From NCBI GenBank assembly GCA_002327865.1, contig DCUQ01000026.1:6288-18390 (forward strand): a DNA stretch of 12,103 nucleotides, in the 5' to 3' direction. The position numbers and the translations under genes are program-made. How positions within the stretch are numbered: position 1 is the stretch's first letter; each line of letters begins with the position of its first letter. This document shows positions 1 through 8,419 of the stretch, one piece after another. The notes under the pieces were generated by a model. That model had not been told where the DNA came from and ran no database searches. It saw only the letters and a list, made by a program, of their open reading frames with translations. Source of the stretch: Syntrophaceae bacterium UBA2210. Lineage in GTDB: Bacteria; Desulfobacterota; Syntrophia; Syntrophales; UBA2210.

Positions 1-924
<924 letters not shown>

Positions 925-1413
925 TTATCGTACGATTTTCTCTCTCCTTACATATTCGACGAGGCCGCCCGCTTTGATCAGCTTTGCCATGAAATCAGGA
1001 ATAGGGCTGGACAAAAATACCCGGCCCTTTCCCTCGATCTTTCCTGAGGCAAGGTCGACAACGGCGTGATCACCATCGGACAGGTAGTCGGAAGCCTCCG
1101 CCGATTCCAGCAGTGGAAGACCTATATTGAAAGCGTTCCTATAGAAAATCCTGGCAAAGCTCTCTGCGATAATAACCCTGATGCCCGCCGCTTTTATGGC
1201 GATAGGCGCGTGTTCGCGCGAGGAACCGCATCCGAAGTTTTTACCCGCGACGAGTATGTCGCCAGCCGAAACCGATCCCGAGAAATCCGGTCTTATATCG
1301 GCAAAACAGTTTTTTGCGAGTTCGGACGCGGCGGATACATTCAAGTACCGTGCGGGAATGATAACATCCGTATCGATATCGTCGCCGAACTTCCATATTC
1401 TTCCTTCTATCAT
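925..1413 (-). CDS. leuD: 3-isopropylmalate/citramalate isomerase small subunit
   Basis: Small swivelling subunit of isopropylmalate isomerase; with LeuC it interconverts 2- and 3-isopropylmalate and, in citramalate pathways, citramalate and 3-methylmalate. It is the short form of about 160-165 residues (LeuD2/homoaconitase-like), not the about 200-residue enterobacterial form. Signatures: WKFGDDIDTDVIIPARYL at the N-terminus, GKNFGCGSSREHAP (substrate-recognition loop), and ESFARIFYRNAFNIGLP. Three ATGs compete: 1425, 1416 and 1413. I choose 1413 (protein begins MIEGRIWKFG) because a GGAG sits 6 nt upstream of it and homologues begin at this place; starting at 1425 would add four residues with no good ribosome site. 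Last gene of the cimA-leuA-leuC-leuD operon, 33 nt after leuC. No terminator is visible between it and the convergent leuB. Confidence 0.94.
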   Translation of the reverse strand: MIEGRIWKFGDDIDTDVIIPARYLNVSAASELAKNCFADIRPDFSGSVSAGDILVAGKNFGCGSSREHAPIAIKAAGIRVIIAESFARIFYRNAFNIGLPLLESAEASDYLSDGDHAVVDLASGKIEGKGRVFLSSPIPDFMAKLIKAGGLVEYVRREKIVR

Positions 1414-1446
1414 CATCTTCTCCATTTCCGAAAAATCTTTCCCTTT

Positions 1447-2706
1447 CTACAGTTCATCGGGTCCGCCGACCCTTCCCAGTACCGCCGATGCCGCGGCTAC
1501 GAAGGGGTTGGCAAGATAGACTTCACTCTCGTGATGCCCCATTCTCCCCACGAAATTACGATTGGTTGTGGCCACGGCCCGTTCCCCGGACGCCAGGATG
1601 CCCATATGTCCTCCGAGACAGGGTCCGCATGAAGGCGGACCGATTACAGCTCCCGCTTCCAGAAATGTTTCGAGGATGCCCTCTTTCATCGCCTGCCTGT
1701 ATATCAAAGGAGAACCGGGCATGATTATCAGCCTCAATCCCGGAGAGGCTTTTCGCCCCTTAAGAATAGTCGCGGCGTCACGGAGATCTTCCAGCCATCC
1801 GTTCGTGCAGGACCCGATAACAACCTGGTCGATCGGGACATTACCGGCTTCCGAAACCGGGCGAACGTTCGAGGGCAGATGCGGAAACGCGACCTGCGGT
1901 TTTATATCGTCCACGTTGATTTCAATTATCTTTTCATACTCCGCGTCCGGATCACTCCTGAATATATCGGGTTTCACGGATGTTCTCCCGGCAACATAGG
2001 CAAGCGTTGTCTCATCCGGTTCTATGATACCGTTCTTTCCGCCGGCCTCGATAGCCATATTCGCCATCGTGAACCGCTGATACATGGGAAGTCCTCTTAT
2101 CACGCTTCCGGTAAACTCCATGGAACGGTACAGCGCCCCTTCCACTCCGAGAAGACCTATCGTGTGCAGTATCAGATCTTTGCCTCCCACATAGGGCTGA
2201 AGAGAGCCTTCGTATTTCAACAGGATGGCCGAAGGAACTTTGAGCCATATCTCACCGGTCGCCATGACCGCACCGAGGTCGGTGCTACCGACACCGGTCG
2301 AAAAAGCACCCAGGGCGCCATATGTACAGGTATGACTGTCCGCTCCGATAACGAGTTGTCCCGGAAGCACAAGTCCTTTCTCGGGGAGTATTACATGCTC
2401 TACGCCGGAGTTGCCCCCCTCGAAGTAATTATCCAGACCTTGCTGCCTGGCAAATTCACGAACAACTTTGACCTGTTCCGCCGAGGAAATATCCTTATTG
2501 GGAACAAAATGATCCGCCACCAGAACCACCTTGCCGGTGTCGAATACCTTTTCCACACCTATTTCCCCGAACACTTTTATGGCGATCGGCGCAGTAATAT
2601 CATTCGCCAGGGCCACATCAACCTTTGCCTCTATAAGGTCTCCGGGGGAAACATGATCCAGCCCGGCATGAACAGCCAGGATTTTTTCCGTAATGGTCAT
2701 CGACAT
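1447..2706 (-). CDS. leuC: 3-isopropylmalate/citramalate isomerase large subunit
   Basis: Aconitase-family large subunit of isopropylmalate isomerase, holding the 4Fe-4S cluster; forms the active enzyme with LeuD. From the chosen start it has 419 residues, the usual length of the short LeuC2-like class. The three cluster cysteines are visible: Cys300 in VIGSCTNG, and Cys360 and Cys363 in GPPSCGPCLGGHMG. GADSHTCTYGALGAFSTGVG (about 121-140) is another family signature. The frame stays open to an ATG at 2787, but the extra 27 residues (Cys- and Ser-rich) match nothing in the family. The ATG at 2706 (MSMTITEKILAVHAG) is preceded by AGAGGAG about 9 nt away and gives the expected N-terminus. A 108-nt gap containing a hairpin separates it from leuA, whereas cimA and leuA overlap. 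Function confident. Confidence 0.95.
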   Translation of the reverse strand: MSMTITEKILAVHAGLDHVSPGDLIEAKVDVALANDITAPIAIKVFGEIGVEKVFDTGKVVLVADHFVPNKDISSAEQVKVVREFARQQGLDNYFEGGNSGVEHVILPEKGLVLPGQLVIGADSHTCTYGALGAFSTGVGSTDLGAVMATGEIWLKVPSAILLKYEGSLQPYVGGKDLILHTIGLLGVEGALYRSMEFTGSVIRGLPMYQRFTMANMAIEAGGKNGIIEPDETTLAYVAGRTSVKPDIFRSDPDAEYEKIIEINVDDIKPQVAFPHLPSNVRPVSEAGNVPIDQVVIGSCTNGWLEDLRDAATILKGRKASPGLRLIIMPGSPLIYRQAMKEGILETFLEAGAVIGPPSCGPCLGGHMGILASGERAVATTNRNFVGRMGHHESEVYLANPFVAAASAVLGRVGGPDEL

Positions 2707-2765
2707 ATATGCTATCTCCTCTGCTAATGTGGTTACCCGCTGAAAAAGTCCACATGATCCCGAAC

Positions 2766-2787
2766 ATGCGTTTGCGCTGCCACGCAT
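2766..2787 (-). other. Inverted repeat in the leuA-leuC gap
   Basis: In the 108-nt spacer the leuC-strand transcript carries ATGCGT and ACGCAT arms around a 10-nt loop, extendable by two wobble pairs. No U-tract follows, so it is not a standard terminator. It might be a processing or mRNA-stability element, or nothing. The ATG inside it is the upstream alternative leuC start that I reject. Confidence 0.35.
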
Positions 2788-2814
2788 ACTTAAGCGGTTT
2801 TTTATATCAATCGA

Positions 2815-4365
2815 TCACGCGATACCGGATCTAGTCCCGGCGTTGCGCGTCGGGAGAGATTCGATTCTGTTCAGTGCGTTTATATACGCCTTCGCCGACG
2901 CTACAAGCACATCGGAATCCGAGCCCCTTCCGGAAATTATACGCTCCCCGTGCCTGAGTTGAACGGTAACTACTCCCTGAGCGTCGGTACCTTCCGTTAT
3001 AGCATGTACCAGGTATTTGACAAGTTTGTAATCCGCGCCTGTGATCCTTTTGATCGTGACAAAAATGGCGTCGACCGGACCCACACCGAAATGGGCCTGC
3101 TGTACGACATTACCATCTATTTCCATTTGAACGGTGGCGGTCGGAATCGCCGCATTTCCACTCACCACATTCAGATACAGAAGCTTGTACTTATCCGGTT
3201 TTCTGAATATATCTTCGGCGATGATGGCTTCTATATCTTCATCGAATATTTCCTTCTTTATATCGGCAAGTTCCTTAAACCGCTTGAATACAGTATCAAC
3301 CTCCTCACGGTCAAGGTCAAAACCCAGTTTTTTAAGGTGTTCTCTGATCGCGTGTCGTCCGGAGTGTTTTCCCAGAACTATGTTCGCATCAGACACTCCA
3401 ACCTTTTCAGGCGTCATGATTTCATATGTCATCCGCTCCTTGATTAGACCGTCCTGATGAATTCCCGCTTCATGAGCAAAAGCGTTCGCCCCGACGATTG
3501 CCTTGTTGGGTTGAACCTGAACACCGGTTATATCGGTCAGCAACCGCGAGGAGTGATATATCTGTTTTGTGTTTATATTCGTATGCAGCCCCCAGACATC
3601 TTTCCTCGTTTCAAGAGCCATCACGACTTCTTCCAGCGAAGCGTTCCCTGCACGCTCACCGATTCCGTTAACCGTGCACTCCACCTGCCGTGCTCCGGCT
3701 TTCAGACCGGCAAGAGAAGTGGCAACAGCAACGCCCAGATCATTGTGACTGTGAACCGATATGACAGCCTCCTCTATATTGCCAACGTTATCGAACAGGT
3801 ACGCTATCAATTCGCCAAACTCTTCCGGCATTGCATATCCTACGGTATCGGGGATATTGACTGTCGTGGCACCCTCGTCTATAACCGCTTCCACGATCTC
3901 GCACAGGTATTTCCTGTCCGTTCGCGTGGCATCCTGGGCCGAAAATTCCACGTTCCCGGTGAAACCGCGGGCATGTCTGACTGCGGCGCGCGCTTCCTTC
4001 AGAACCTGTGGTCTTGTCATCTTCAGCATGTGTTTCAGGTGTATATCGGAGGTTGAAATAAACGTGTGTATCCTGGGAAAAGCCGCGTTTTTGATCGCAT
4101 CCCAGGCCCTGTTGATATCTCCGATACTGGTCCTGCACAAACCGGCAACCTGGGATTTCTTTATTTCTTCTGCGATCCGTCGAACGGCAGCAAAATCACC
4201 TTCCGACGCAATAGGGAAACCGGCCTCGATAATATCCACACCAAGCTTTTCCAGCTGCTTAGCAAACCTGAGTTTTTCATCCGTATTCATACTGAAACCG
4301 GGTGATTGTTCTCCGTCGCGTAGAGTTGTATCGAATATAAATACCCTGTTTTTGTTCGATTTCAT
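2815..4365 (-). CDS. leuA: 2-isopropylmalate synthase
   Basis: First committed step of leucine synthesis: condenses acetyl-CoA with 2-oxoisovalerate. At 516 residues it is a full-length classical LeuA: DRE-TIM barrel (about 1-280), linker, and C-terminal leucine-sensing regulatory domain (about 390-505). Catalytic and metal residues are visible: DTTLRDGEQ at 12-20 (Arg16, Asp17), His205 and His207 in HSHNDLG, and Asn241 in GERAGNAS; ANAFAHEAGIHQDG and GKHSGRHAI are further signatures. The regulatory domain includes VQLRHGERIISGRGSDSDVL, so leucine feedback inhibition is likely (family knowledge). The start codon overlaps the cimA stop (ATGA), with AGGAGG about 10 nt upstream, so translation is probably coupled to cimA. 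Distinguished from CimA, its neighbour and paralogue, by the Glu after LRDG and by its C-terminal domain. Confidence 0.97.
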   Translation of the reverse strand: MKSNKNRVFIFDTTLRDGEQSPGFSMNTDEKLRFAKQLEKLGVDIIEAGFPIASEGDFAAVRRIAEEIKKSQVAGLCRTSIGDINRAWDAIKNAAFPRIHTFISTSDIHLKHMLKMTRPQVLKEARAAVRHARGFTGNVEFSAQDATRTDRKYLCEIVEAVIDEGATTVNIPDTVGYAMPEEFGELIAYLFDNVGNIEEAVISVHSHNDLGVAVATSLAGLKAGARQVECTVNGIGERAGNASLEEVVMALETRKDVWGLHTNINTKQIYHSSRLLTDITGVQVQPNKAIVGANAFAHEAGIHQDGLIKERMTYEIMTPEKVGVSDANIVLGKHSGRHAIREHLKKLGFDLDREEVDTVFKRFKELADIKKEIFDEDIEAIIAEDIFRKPDKYKLLYLNVVSGNAAIPTATVQMEIDGNVVQQAHFGVGPVDAIFVTIKRITGADYKLVKYLVHAITEGTDAQGVVTVQLRHGERIISGRGSDSDVLVASAKAYINALNRIESLPTRNAGTRSGIA

Positions 4366-5966
4366 TTATTCTTTACCTCCTGCACAGTATCAATTTTATC
4401 ATCTTTACTCAGTTTGTACTGTATGCTGTCTATGAGTGCGTGCCAGCTTGCCTCAATAATGTTCTCCGACACTCCGATGGTAGTCCACTCTTCCTGCTCG
4501 TCGCATGACTCCAGCAAAACCCGAACCTTTGCTGCAGTTCCATCACTCCCCTCCAGTATCCTTACTTTAAAGTCCACAAGGTGCATCTCGCTGATCCTCG
4601 GATAAAACTTGATCAATGCCTTCCTGAGGGCATTATCGAGGGCGTTGACGGGACCTTTCCCCTCGGCGGCGGTAATTTCATACTCGTCCCCCACGGATAT
4701 CTTTATCGTAGACTGGGATTGGGAGGCCCGGTTTCCGGTTTTTTCATCTATCACACGAAACGACTCAAGGCTGAAGGGTTCTTTAAACGTTCCGATCGCC
4801 TTTCTGATCAACAGCGACAGGGAACCGTCGGCGGCATCGAATTGATATCCTTCATCCTCCATCTTCTTGATATCCCTGACAATCTTTTTACTCAACCCGC
4901 TATCCGACCCGAGATCGATACCCAGTTCTTTCGCCTTATGCTCGATATTTCTTTTCCCCGACAGATCCGACACGATTACCCTGCGCCTGTTTCCAACGAG
5001 TTCCGGATCCATGTGCTCATAGGCCCTCGTATTTTTTAAGATAGCGCTGACATGCACGCCACCTTTATGAGCAAAAGCATTGCTTCCGATAAAAGGCTTC
5101 GATTTCATAGGGGGTATATTAGCTATATCGTTTACATATCTCGACAGGCCGGTAAGCGACCGGATCGACGATTCCGGAAGACATTTTTTCCCCATTTTCA
5201 GATCGAGGTTGCCGATGATAGAGATCAAATCGGCATTTCCGCATCGTTCGCCGTACCCGTTTATGGTTCCCTGGACCATCCTGACCCCGAGCATAACAAC
5301 CAACAGTGAATTGGCAACCGCCAGGCCGCAATCGTTATGCGCGTGGATACCGAGTAGCTCTGGTGGGATCAGCGTCGCAACATCCTTGACTATTTCGCTC
5401 ATCTCCCACGTAAGTGTTCCCCCGTTGGTATCACAGAGTGCTATGTTATCGGCGCCCGCTTCCAGGGCCGTCTGTATCGTCTTGAGCGCATATTCCGGAT
5501 TGTTTTTGTACCCGTCGAAGAAATGTTCGGCGTCATAGATTACCTCTTTTCCCTTCGATTTCAGATACCGTACGGAATCACTTATCAGTGAAAGATTTTC
5601 ATCCAGTGAAACTCCCAGAATCTCCGTAGCGTGCAGATCCCAGCTCTTTCCGAAAACGGTAACGACCGGTGTGTCCGCTTCGAGCAATCCCCCGATATTG
5701 GGACAGTTGTCAGGTGATAAACCGGGTTTTCGTGTACTGCCGAATGCCGTTAGACGGGCCGTATTGAATGTAACCTCTTTCGCCATCTTGAAAAACCGCA
5801 TATCCCTGGGATTCGACCCCGGCCAGCCTCCCTCGATATAGTGAAAGCCGGCATCATCCAGTCTTTTTGCTATGCGAAGTTTGTCCTCCGCCGAAAAGCT
5901 GATTTCATACCCCTGCGTACCATCTCTTAACGTGGTGTCATAAAGCAATACATCCATTGTTTCCAT
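4362..5966 (-). CDS. cimA: (R)-citramalate synthase
   Basis: Condenses pyruvate with acetyl-CoA to (R)-citramalate, the first step of the threonine-independent route to 2-oxobutyrate and isoleucine. The 534-residue protein has the TIGR00977-type layout: DRE-TIM barrel with YDTTLRDGTQG at 9-19, GGWPGSNPRD near 46-55, CDTNGGTLTWEM, HAHND (His208, His210), NGYGERCGNAD (Asn244), NAFAHKGGVHVSA, and a C-terminal regulatory domain (about 400-520) with GEYEIT-like and GPVNALDNALRKAL segments. LRDGTQ instead of LRDGEQ and the GGWPGSN block separate it from LeuA. The start at 5966 has GAGGA 9 nt upstream; the ATG three codons later is a weaker alternative. First gene of the operon, lying 27 nt beyond the U-tract of the attenuator terminator, so expression should respond to charged tRNA-Ile and possibly tRNA-Leu. 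Confidence 0.96.
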   Translation of the reverse strand: METMDVLLYDTTLRDGTQGYEISFSAEDKLRIAKRLDDAGFHYIEGGWPGSNPRDMRFFKMAKEVTFNTARLTAFGSTRKPGLSPDNCPNIGGLLEADTPVVTVFGKSWDLHATEILGVSLDENLSLISDSVRYLKSKGKEVIYDAEHFFDGYKNNPEYALKTIQTALEAGADNIALCDTNGGTLTWEMSEIVKDVATLIPPELLGIHAHNDCGLAVANSLLVVMLGVRMVQGTINGYGERCGNADLISIIGNLDLKMGKKCLPESSIRSLTGLSRYVNDIANIPPMKSKPFIGSNAFAHKGGVHVSAILKNTRAYEHMDPELVGNRRRVIVSDLSGKRNIEHKAKELGIDLGSDSGLSKKIVRDIKKMEDEGYQFDAADGSLSLLIRKAIGTFKEPFSLESFRVIDEKTGNRASQSQSTIKISVGDEYEITAAEGKGPVNALDNALRKALIKFYPRISEMHLVDFKVRILEGSDGTAAKVRVLLESCDEQEEWTTIGVSENIIEASWHALIDSIQYKLSKDDKIDTVQEVKNK

Positions 5967-5993
5967 AAATCCCTGTCCTCTTCACCCGGAAGC

Positions 5994-6030
5994 AAAAAAT
6001 CCGTTACCAGCAAACCTGATAACGGATTTT
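5994..6030 (-). terminator. Intrinsic terminator of the cimA leader (attenuator arms 3:4)
   Basis: On the cimA strand the transcript has AAAAUCCGUUAUCAG (6030-6016), loop GUUUG, and CUGGUAACGGAUUUU (6010-5996): a 15-position stem with a single mismatch, running into a U-tract. It lies between the Ile-rich leader peptide and the cimA ribosome site, the position expected of an attenuator. Its upstream arm can instead pair with a segment at 6057-6070. Confidence 0.92.
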
Positions 6031-6063
6031 TAATTTTTTCTTTTTAGGAAACTTATTCCATCA

Positions 6064-6138
6064 TCAAGTTGCACATATGCACCCTTCTATAAGGATGCCG
6101 TTAATTATGATGATGGTTATAAGGTTTCCTGTCAGCAT
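6064..6138 (-). CDS. Ile/Leu-rich leader peptide of the cimA operon
   Basis: A 24-residue frame, ATG at 6138 and TGA at 6066-6064, begins MLTGNLITIIIINGILIEG and ends CICAT. Eight of 24 residues are Ile (positions 7, 9-12, 15, 17, 21), four of them consecutive, and three are Leu (2, 6, 16). Four of the eight Ile codons are ATA, often a slow codon, and the run ATC-ATC-ATA-ATT covers the upstream arm of the pause stem. It lies between the promoter and the intrinsic terminator ahead of an isoleucine-pathway gene. The ribosome site is weak (GAGAG about 8 nt upstream). The peptide probably has no function beyond sensing translation speed. It is a leader by position and composition; no similarity search was possible. 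Confidence 0.87.
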   Translation of the reverse strand: MLTGNLITIIIINGILIEGCICAT

Positions 6139-6167
6139 TTGCGCGCTCTCTTCACGATTAAGTTACT

Positions 6168-6196
6168 TAGATAATACTTAAAAGAACTGTTGTCAA
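6168..6196 (-). promoter_or_regulatory. Candidate sigma70 promoter of the cimA operon
   Basis: On the minus strand a perfect TTGACA (6196-6191) is followed after 17 nt by TATCTA (6173-6168). A better -10 match, TATTAT (6176-6171), overlaps it but at a 14-nt spacing. Transcription would begin about 25 nt before the leader-peptide ATG, as expected for an attenuator. Confidence 0.65.
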
Positions 6197-6275
6197 TAAA
6201 AAGTTTAAAAATCGCCATCGAAAGCAAAATTTTATCAATCGGGGAATAAACACGTACCCTCGTCCTCTTTTATTC

Positions 6276-6305
6276 TTGACATATAAGATGCTTATTTTTT
6301 ATATT
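6276..6305 (+). promoter_or_regulatory. Candidate sigma70 promoter of the propeller-protein gene
   Basis: TTGACA (6276-6281), an 18-nt AT-rich spacer, then TATATT (6300-6305). It is divergent from the cimA promoter, about 80 bp away, and would give a 5' untranslated region of about 220 nt. Confidence 0.6.
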
Positions 6306-6377
6306 TATTTCGCTTACATTACCAGTCACGATGTGAGATTTCAAAGAACCGGACCCTGGTTATTATGCTAACAATTT

Positions 6378-6407
6378 TTGTAAGTTATTTTAATTTCCAC
6401 TTATATT
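6378..6407 (+). promoter_or_regulatory. Possible second promoter of the propeller-protein gene
   Basis: TTGTAA, 18-nt spacer, TATATT. The -35 is poor and the region is AT-rich, so a chance match is quite possible. It would shorten the leader to about 115 nt. Confidence 0.3.
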
Positions 6408-6476
6408 CCAAGCATGCCTGTAAATATGTTAATGTTTTGCCACAATGATGACGATCCGGGATTGCCCTGTTCGAGG

Positions 6477-6512
6477 GTTCAGGATAGCCGGCATCCCATA
6501 AAAATCCTGAAC
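6477..6512 (+). promoter_or_regulatory. Hairpin just before the ribosome binding site
   Basis: GTTCAGGAT (6477-6485) and ATCCTGAAC (6504-6512) are perfect 9-bp arms around an 18-nt loop, ending three bases before AAGGAG (6516-6521) of the gene starting at 6530. The position suits control of mRNA stability or ribosome access. No known riboswitch consensus was recognised. Confidence 0.5.
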
Positions 6513-6529
6513 GGTAAGGAGATACCATC

Positions 6530-8254
6530 ATGAAAAATTTTTTCAACCGAGGTGTATTGATTGCAGCTATTATCATGCTCGTATTCATTACCCCCGTTCC
6601 GGTCCACGCGTCATACGACGCCGACAGAATCGCCGATAATGGAATTGGTGACGACGGAACGTCGGGCGACCGGGCAAATTCATACGCATGGAGCATGGAT
6701 CTGTTGCCGATGGATTTTGAAAACGATGAGGATGACGGAGACTATCTGTACATAGGGGTCAACCGGGGACTTGCCTATGGTGTTATAAAAAATATCGGCC
6801 TTTCGGATGATGATATCGAAACCATATTCCAGGGTGATATTGCCACGCCGGACCCTAATCCTGCAAACAGGGACAACAAGGGACGAATTTTCAGGTATAA
6901 AACGGACGGCAGCAAAGGATGGGAACTTGTATTTACATCCCCTGTTTATACAACACTTCCAACCGGACAGCAGATCCCGCGTCACTTCGGTTACCGGGCG
7001 ATGAAAACCTTTACAAACGTTTCGGGCAGCACGGATCTCTACGTCGCGTCGTCATCATTCACATCAGCCATACCAACCGAAATAATAAAGATACCGTCCG
7101 ATTTCGATCCCACGGAAGACACCCCCGAGGTAGTGCTTCGCTTAAAAGACTCCGGGGGACAGAATTCAATACGTGCGATTGAAGTATTAAACGGATATCT
7201 CTGCGTCGGTTTCATGAACGGAGAAATCTACATCTCGAATGAACCCCAGGCTCAGCCGGCCGGCAACGATACATCGACTACGGGGTGGACAAAAGTTGCC
7301 GAATTCGCCGATTTTACGGCAGCCAGCCTGGTTAACGGTGCTGCGATACCGCCGTCGACAACAGAGGACAATACAACTTATCCGAACGCACAGTTCGTAT
7401 CCTTCAACGATTATTTGTATACCTCCTTCGCTCGATTCAACACATCGGAATCTCCCGGGGGATTCTGGATATTCAAAGGAAAACCGGCCGATCCCGGCGA
7501 CCCCACAGGAGATTGGGAATGGTCCGAGGTTATGCGCGACGGCGCCGGTGATCCGTGGAATGAAGCCGCTGGCATATGGGTTTTCGAAGATTATGTCTAT
7601 GTCGGCACGATGATACAGTTTCCCGAACACCTGATGCGGGACGACGGAATCTCCCTGCTGTACAACAACCTTGACAAACTGAGGTGTGAAGTATTTCGCT
7701 TCGACGCAACCGATACATGGGAAATGATAATCGGAACTCCGGAAGAAAACAGCATGTTCGATACGCGGCTAGGAAACTACGATGCCGGTTTCTGGGACCC
7801 GATCCTTCCCTTTTCCCCCTTCAACGACGTGAATGCCTCGCTGAATCTTTATTCCTGGTGGATGGGTGTGTACAACGGCAAATTGTTCTGCTCCACCTTC
7901 GATGTCAGGGTTTTTTTGAAATATATTTCCGGATTGCTTGAATTCTTTGAATACAGCCAGGACGACATCGATACCATCGAGGAATACATAGATCTATTAG
8001 ATCTTGTAAACGATAACCCGGCCGGTGGTGACCTGTACGTGACCGAAGACGGGGTAAATTTCGATCCGGTAACACTTGACGGATTCGACGATGAATATAA
8101 CTACGGCATTCGGACATTGATGGGAACACCCGATGTTCTGTTTGCGGGAACTGCAAATCCGTTCTACGGATTCCAGGTCTGGGAAGTCACCGAAACATCG
8201 GATGGCGGAGATGATGATAGCGGAAGCTGTTTTATATCCGCGGCAGGCCGCTAA
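6530..8254 (+). CDS. Secreted seven-repeat beta-propeller-like protein with CFIS tail
   Basis: I recognise no named family. The 574-residue protein starts with a clear Sec signal peptide (hydrophobic 9-26, cleavage likely after PVHA at 27); AAGGAG lies 8 nt before the ATG. The mature part is very acidic and contains seven degenerate copies of a pattern hydrophobic-x-LYVG...-x-I/W-aromatic-...-W, typical of propeller blades: LYIGVN/GRIFRYKTDG (about 72-135), LYVASS/EIIKIP (155-202), YLCVGFMNGEIYIS (214-260), YLYTSFA/GGFWIFKG (286-336), YVYVGT/CEVFRFD (347-402), KLFCSTF/GDLYVTEDG (441-515) and VLFAGTANPFYGFQVWEV (525-555). A hydrophobic/acidic insert lies at 458-492. The end is a Gly/Asp/Ser linker then CFISAAGR, resembling that of the phosphoesterase at 10399-11751. 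Probably an exported binding or surface protein; no enzyme motif is visible. Confidence 0.85.
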   Translation: MKNFFNRGVLIAAIIMLVFITPVPVHASYDADRIADNGIGDDGTSGDRANSYAWSMDLLPMDFENDEDDGDYLYIGVNRGLAYGVIKNIGLSDDDIETIFQGDIATPDPNPANRDNKGRIFRYKTDGSKGWELVFTSPVYTTLPTGQQIPRHFGYRAMKTFTNVSGSTDLYVASSSFTSAIPTEIIKIPSDFDPTEDTPEVVLRLKDSGGQNSIRAIEVLNGYLCVGFMNGEIYISNEPQAQPAGNDTSTTGWTKVAEFADFTAASLVNGAAIPPSTTEDNTTYPNAQFVSFNDYLYTSFARFNTSESPGGFWIFKGKPADPGDPTGDWEWSEVMRDGAGDPWNEAAGIWVFEDYVYVGTMIQFPEHLMRDDGISLLYNNLDKLRCEVFRFDATDTWEMIIGTPEENSMFDTRLGNYDAGFWDPILPFSPFNDVNASLNLYSWWMGVYNGKLFCSTFDVRVFLKYISGLLEFFEYSQDDIDTIEEYIDLLDLVNDNPAGGDLYVTEDGVNFDPVTLDGFDDEYNYGIRTLMGTPDVLFAGTANPFYGFQVWEVTETSDGGDDDSGSCFISAAGR

Positions 8255-8270
8255 CAAGGAAACAACTGTT

Positions 8271-8291
8271 AAGCATAGAATCGATATGCTT
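8271..8291 (+). terminator. Weak terminator-like hairpin after the propeller gene
   Basis: AAGCATA and TATGCTT form perfect 7-bp arms around a 7-nt loop, 16 nt after the stop codon. A pyrimidine tract (CCTTCCTTTCC) follows instead of a true U-run, so termination would be inefficient and read-through to the next gene is possible. Confidence 0.4.
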
Positions 8292-8419
8292 CCTTCCTTT
8301 CCATTTGTACTTACGACATTGCGGAGGAAAGATAGCACTCCAAACACGCTTTCTTCATTTTAACGTCTTCGTCGCAGAGTTGTACAACGCACGAGCACCA
8401 AGGCTTAGCGGTGTAGTGA

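Larger units (their letters stand above)
5994..6138 (-). promoter_or_regulatory. Ribosome-mediated transcription attenuator for cimA-leuACD
   Basis: Four segments can be traced in the leader RNA. Segment 1 (6108-6130) lies in the leader peptide and holds Ile codons. Segment 2 (6046-6066) pairs with it, giving about 20 bp with small bulges; the core is CCAUCAUCA with UGAUGAUGG. Bases 6057-6070, overlapping segment 2 and the leader stop codon, can pair instead with segment 3, the terminator upstream arm (6013-6026): AACUUGAUGAUGGA with UCCGUUAUCAGGUU, 14 continuous pairs including three G-U. Segments 3 and 4 form the terminator. Ribosome stalling at the Ile codons would free segment 2 for antitermination; a ribosome reaching the stop codon would cover it and allow termination. 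Inference from pairing only; no T-box is apparent. Confidence 0.88.

Noticed and set aside
1066..1632. Long plus-strand open frames across the leu operon (for example 1066-1632, 1879-2727, 3457-4056).
   Set aside because: They are antisense shadows of leuD, leuC and leuA, whose own strand carries conserved catalytic motifs; no family signatures in the shadows.
2707..2787. N-terminal extension of LeuC by 27 residues from the ATG at 2787.
   Set aside because: The extension has no family match and lacks a ribosome site; AGAGGAG before 2706 and the family N-terminus fix the shorter start.
5994..6200. T-box riboswitch as the regulator of cimA.
   Set aside because: No T-box core sequence is seen, and the Ile-rich leader frame with mutually exclusive stems explains the region better.
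6414..6533. A 39-codon frame whose TGA overlaps the ATG of the propeller gene (ATGA), which could look like a coupled upstream gene.
   Set aside because: None of its possible ATGs has a ribosome site, composition is not protein-like, and it runs through the hairpin and ribosome site of the next gene.
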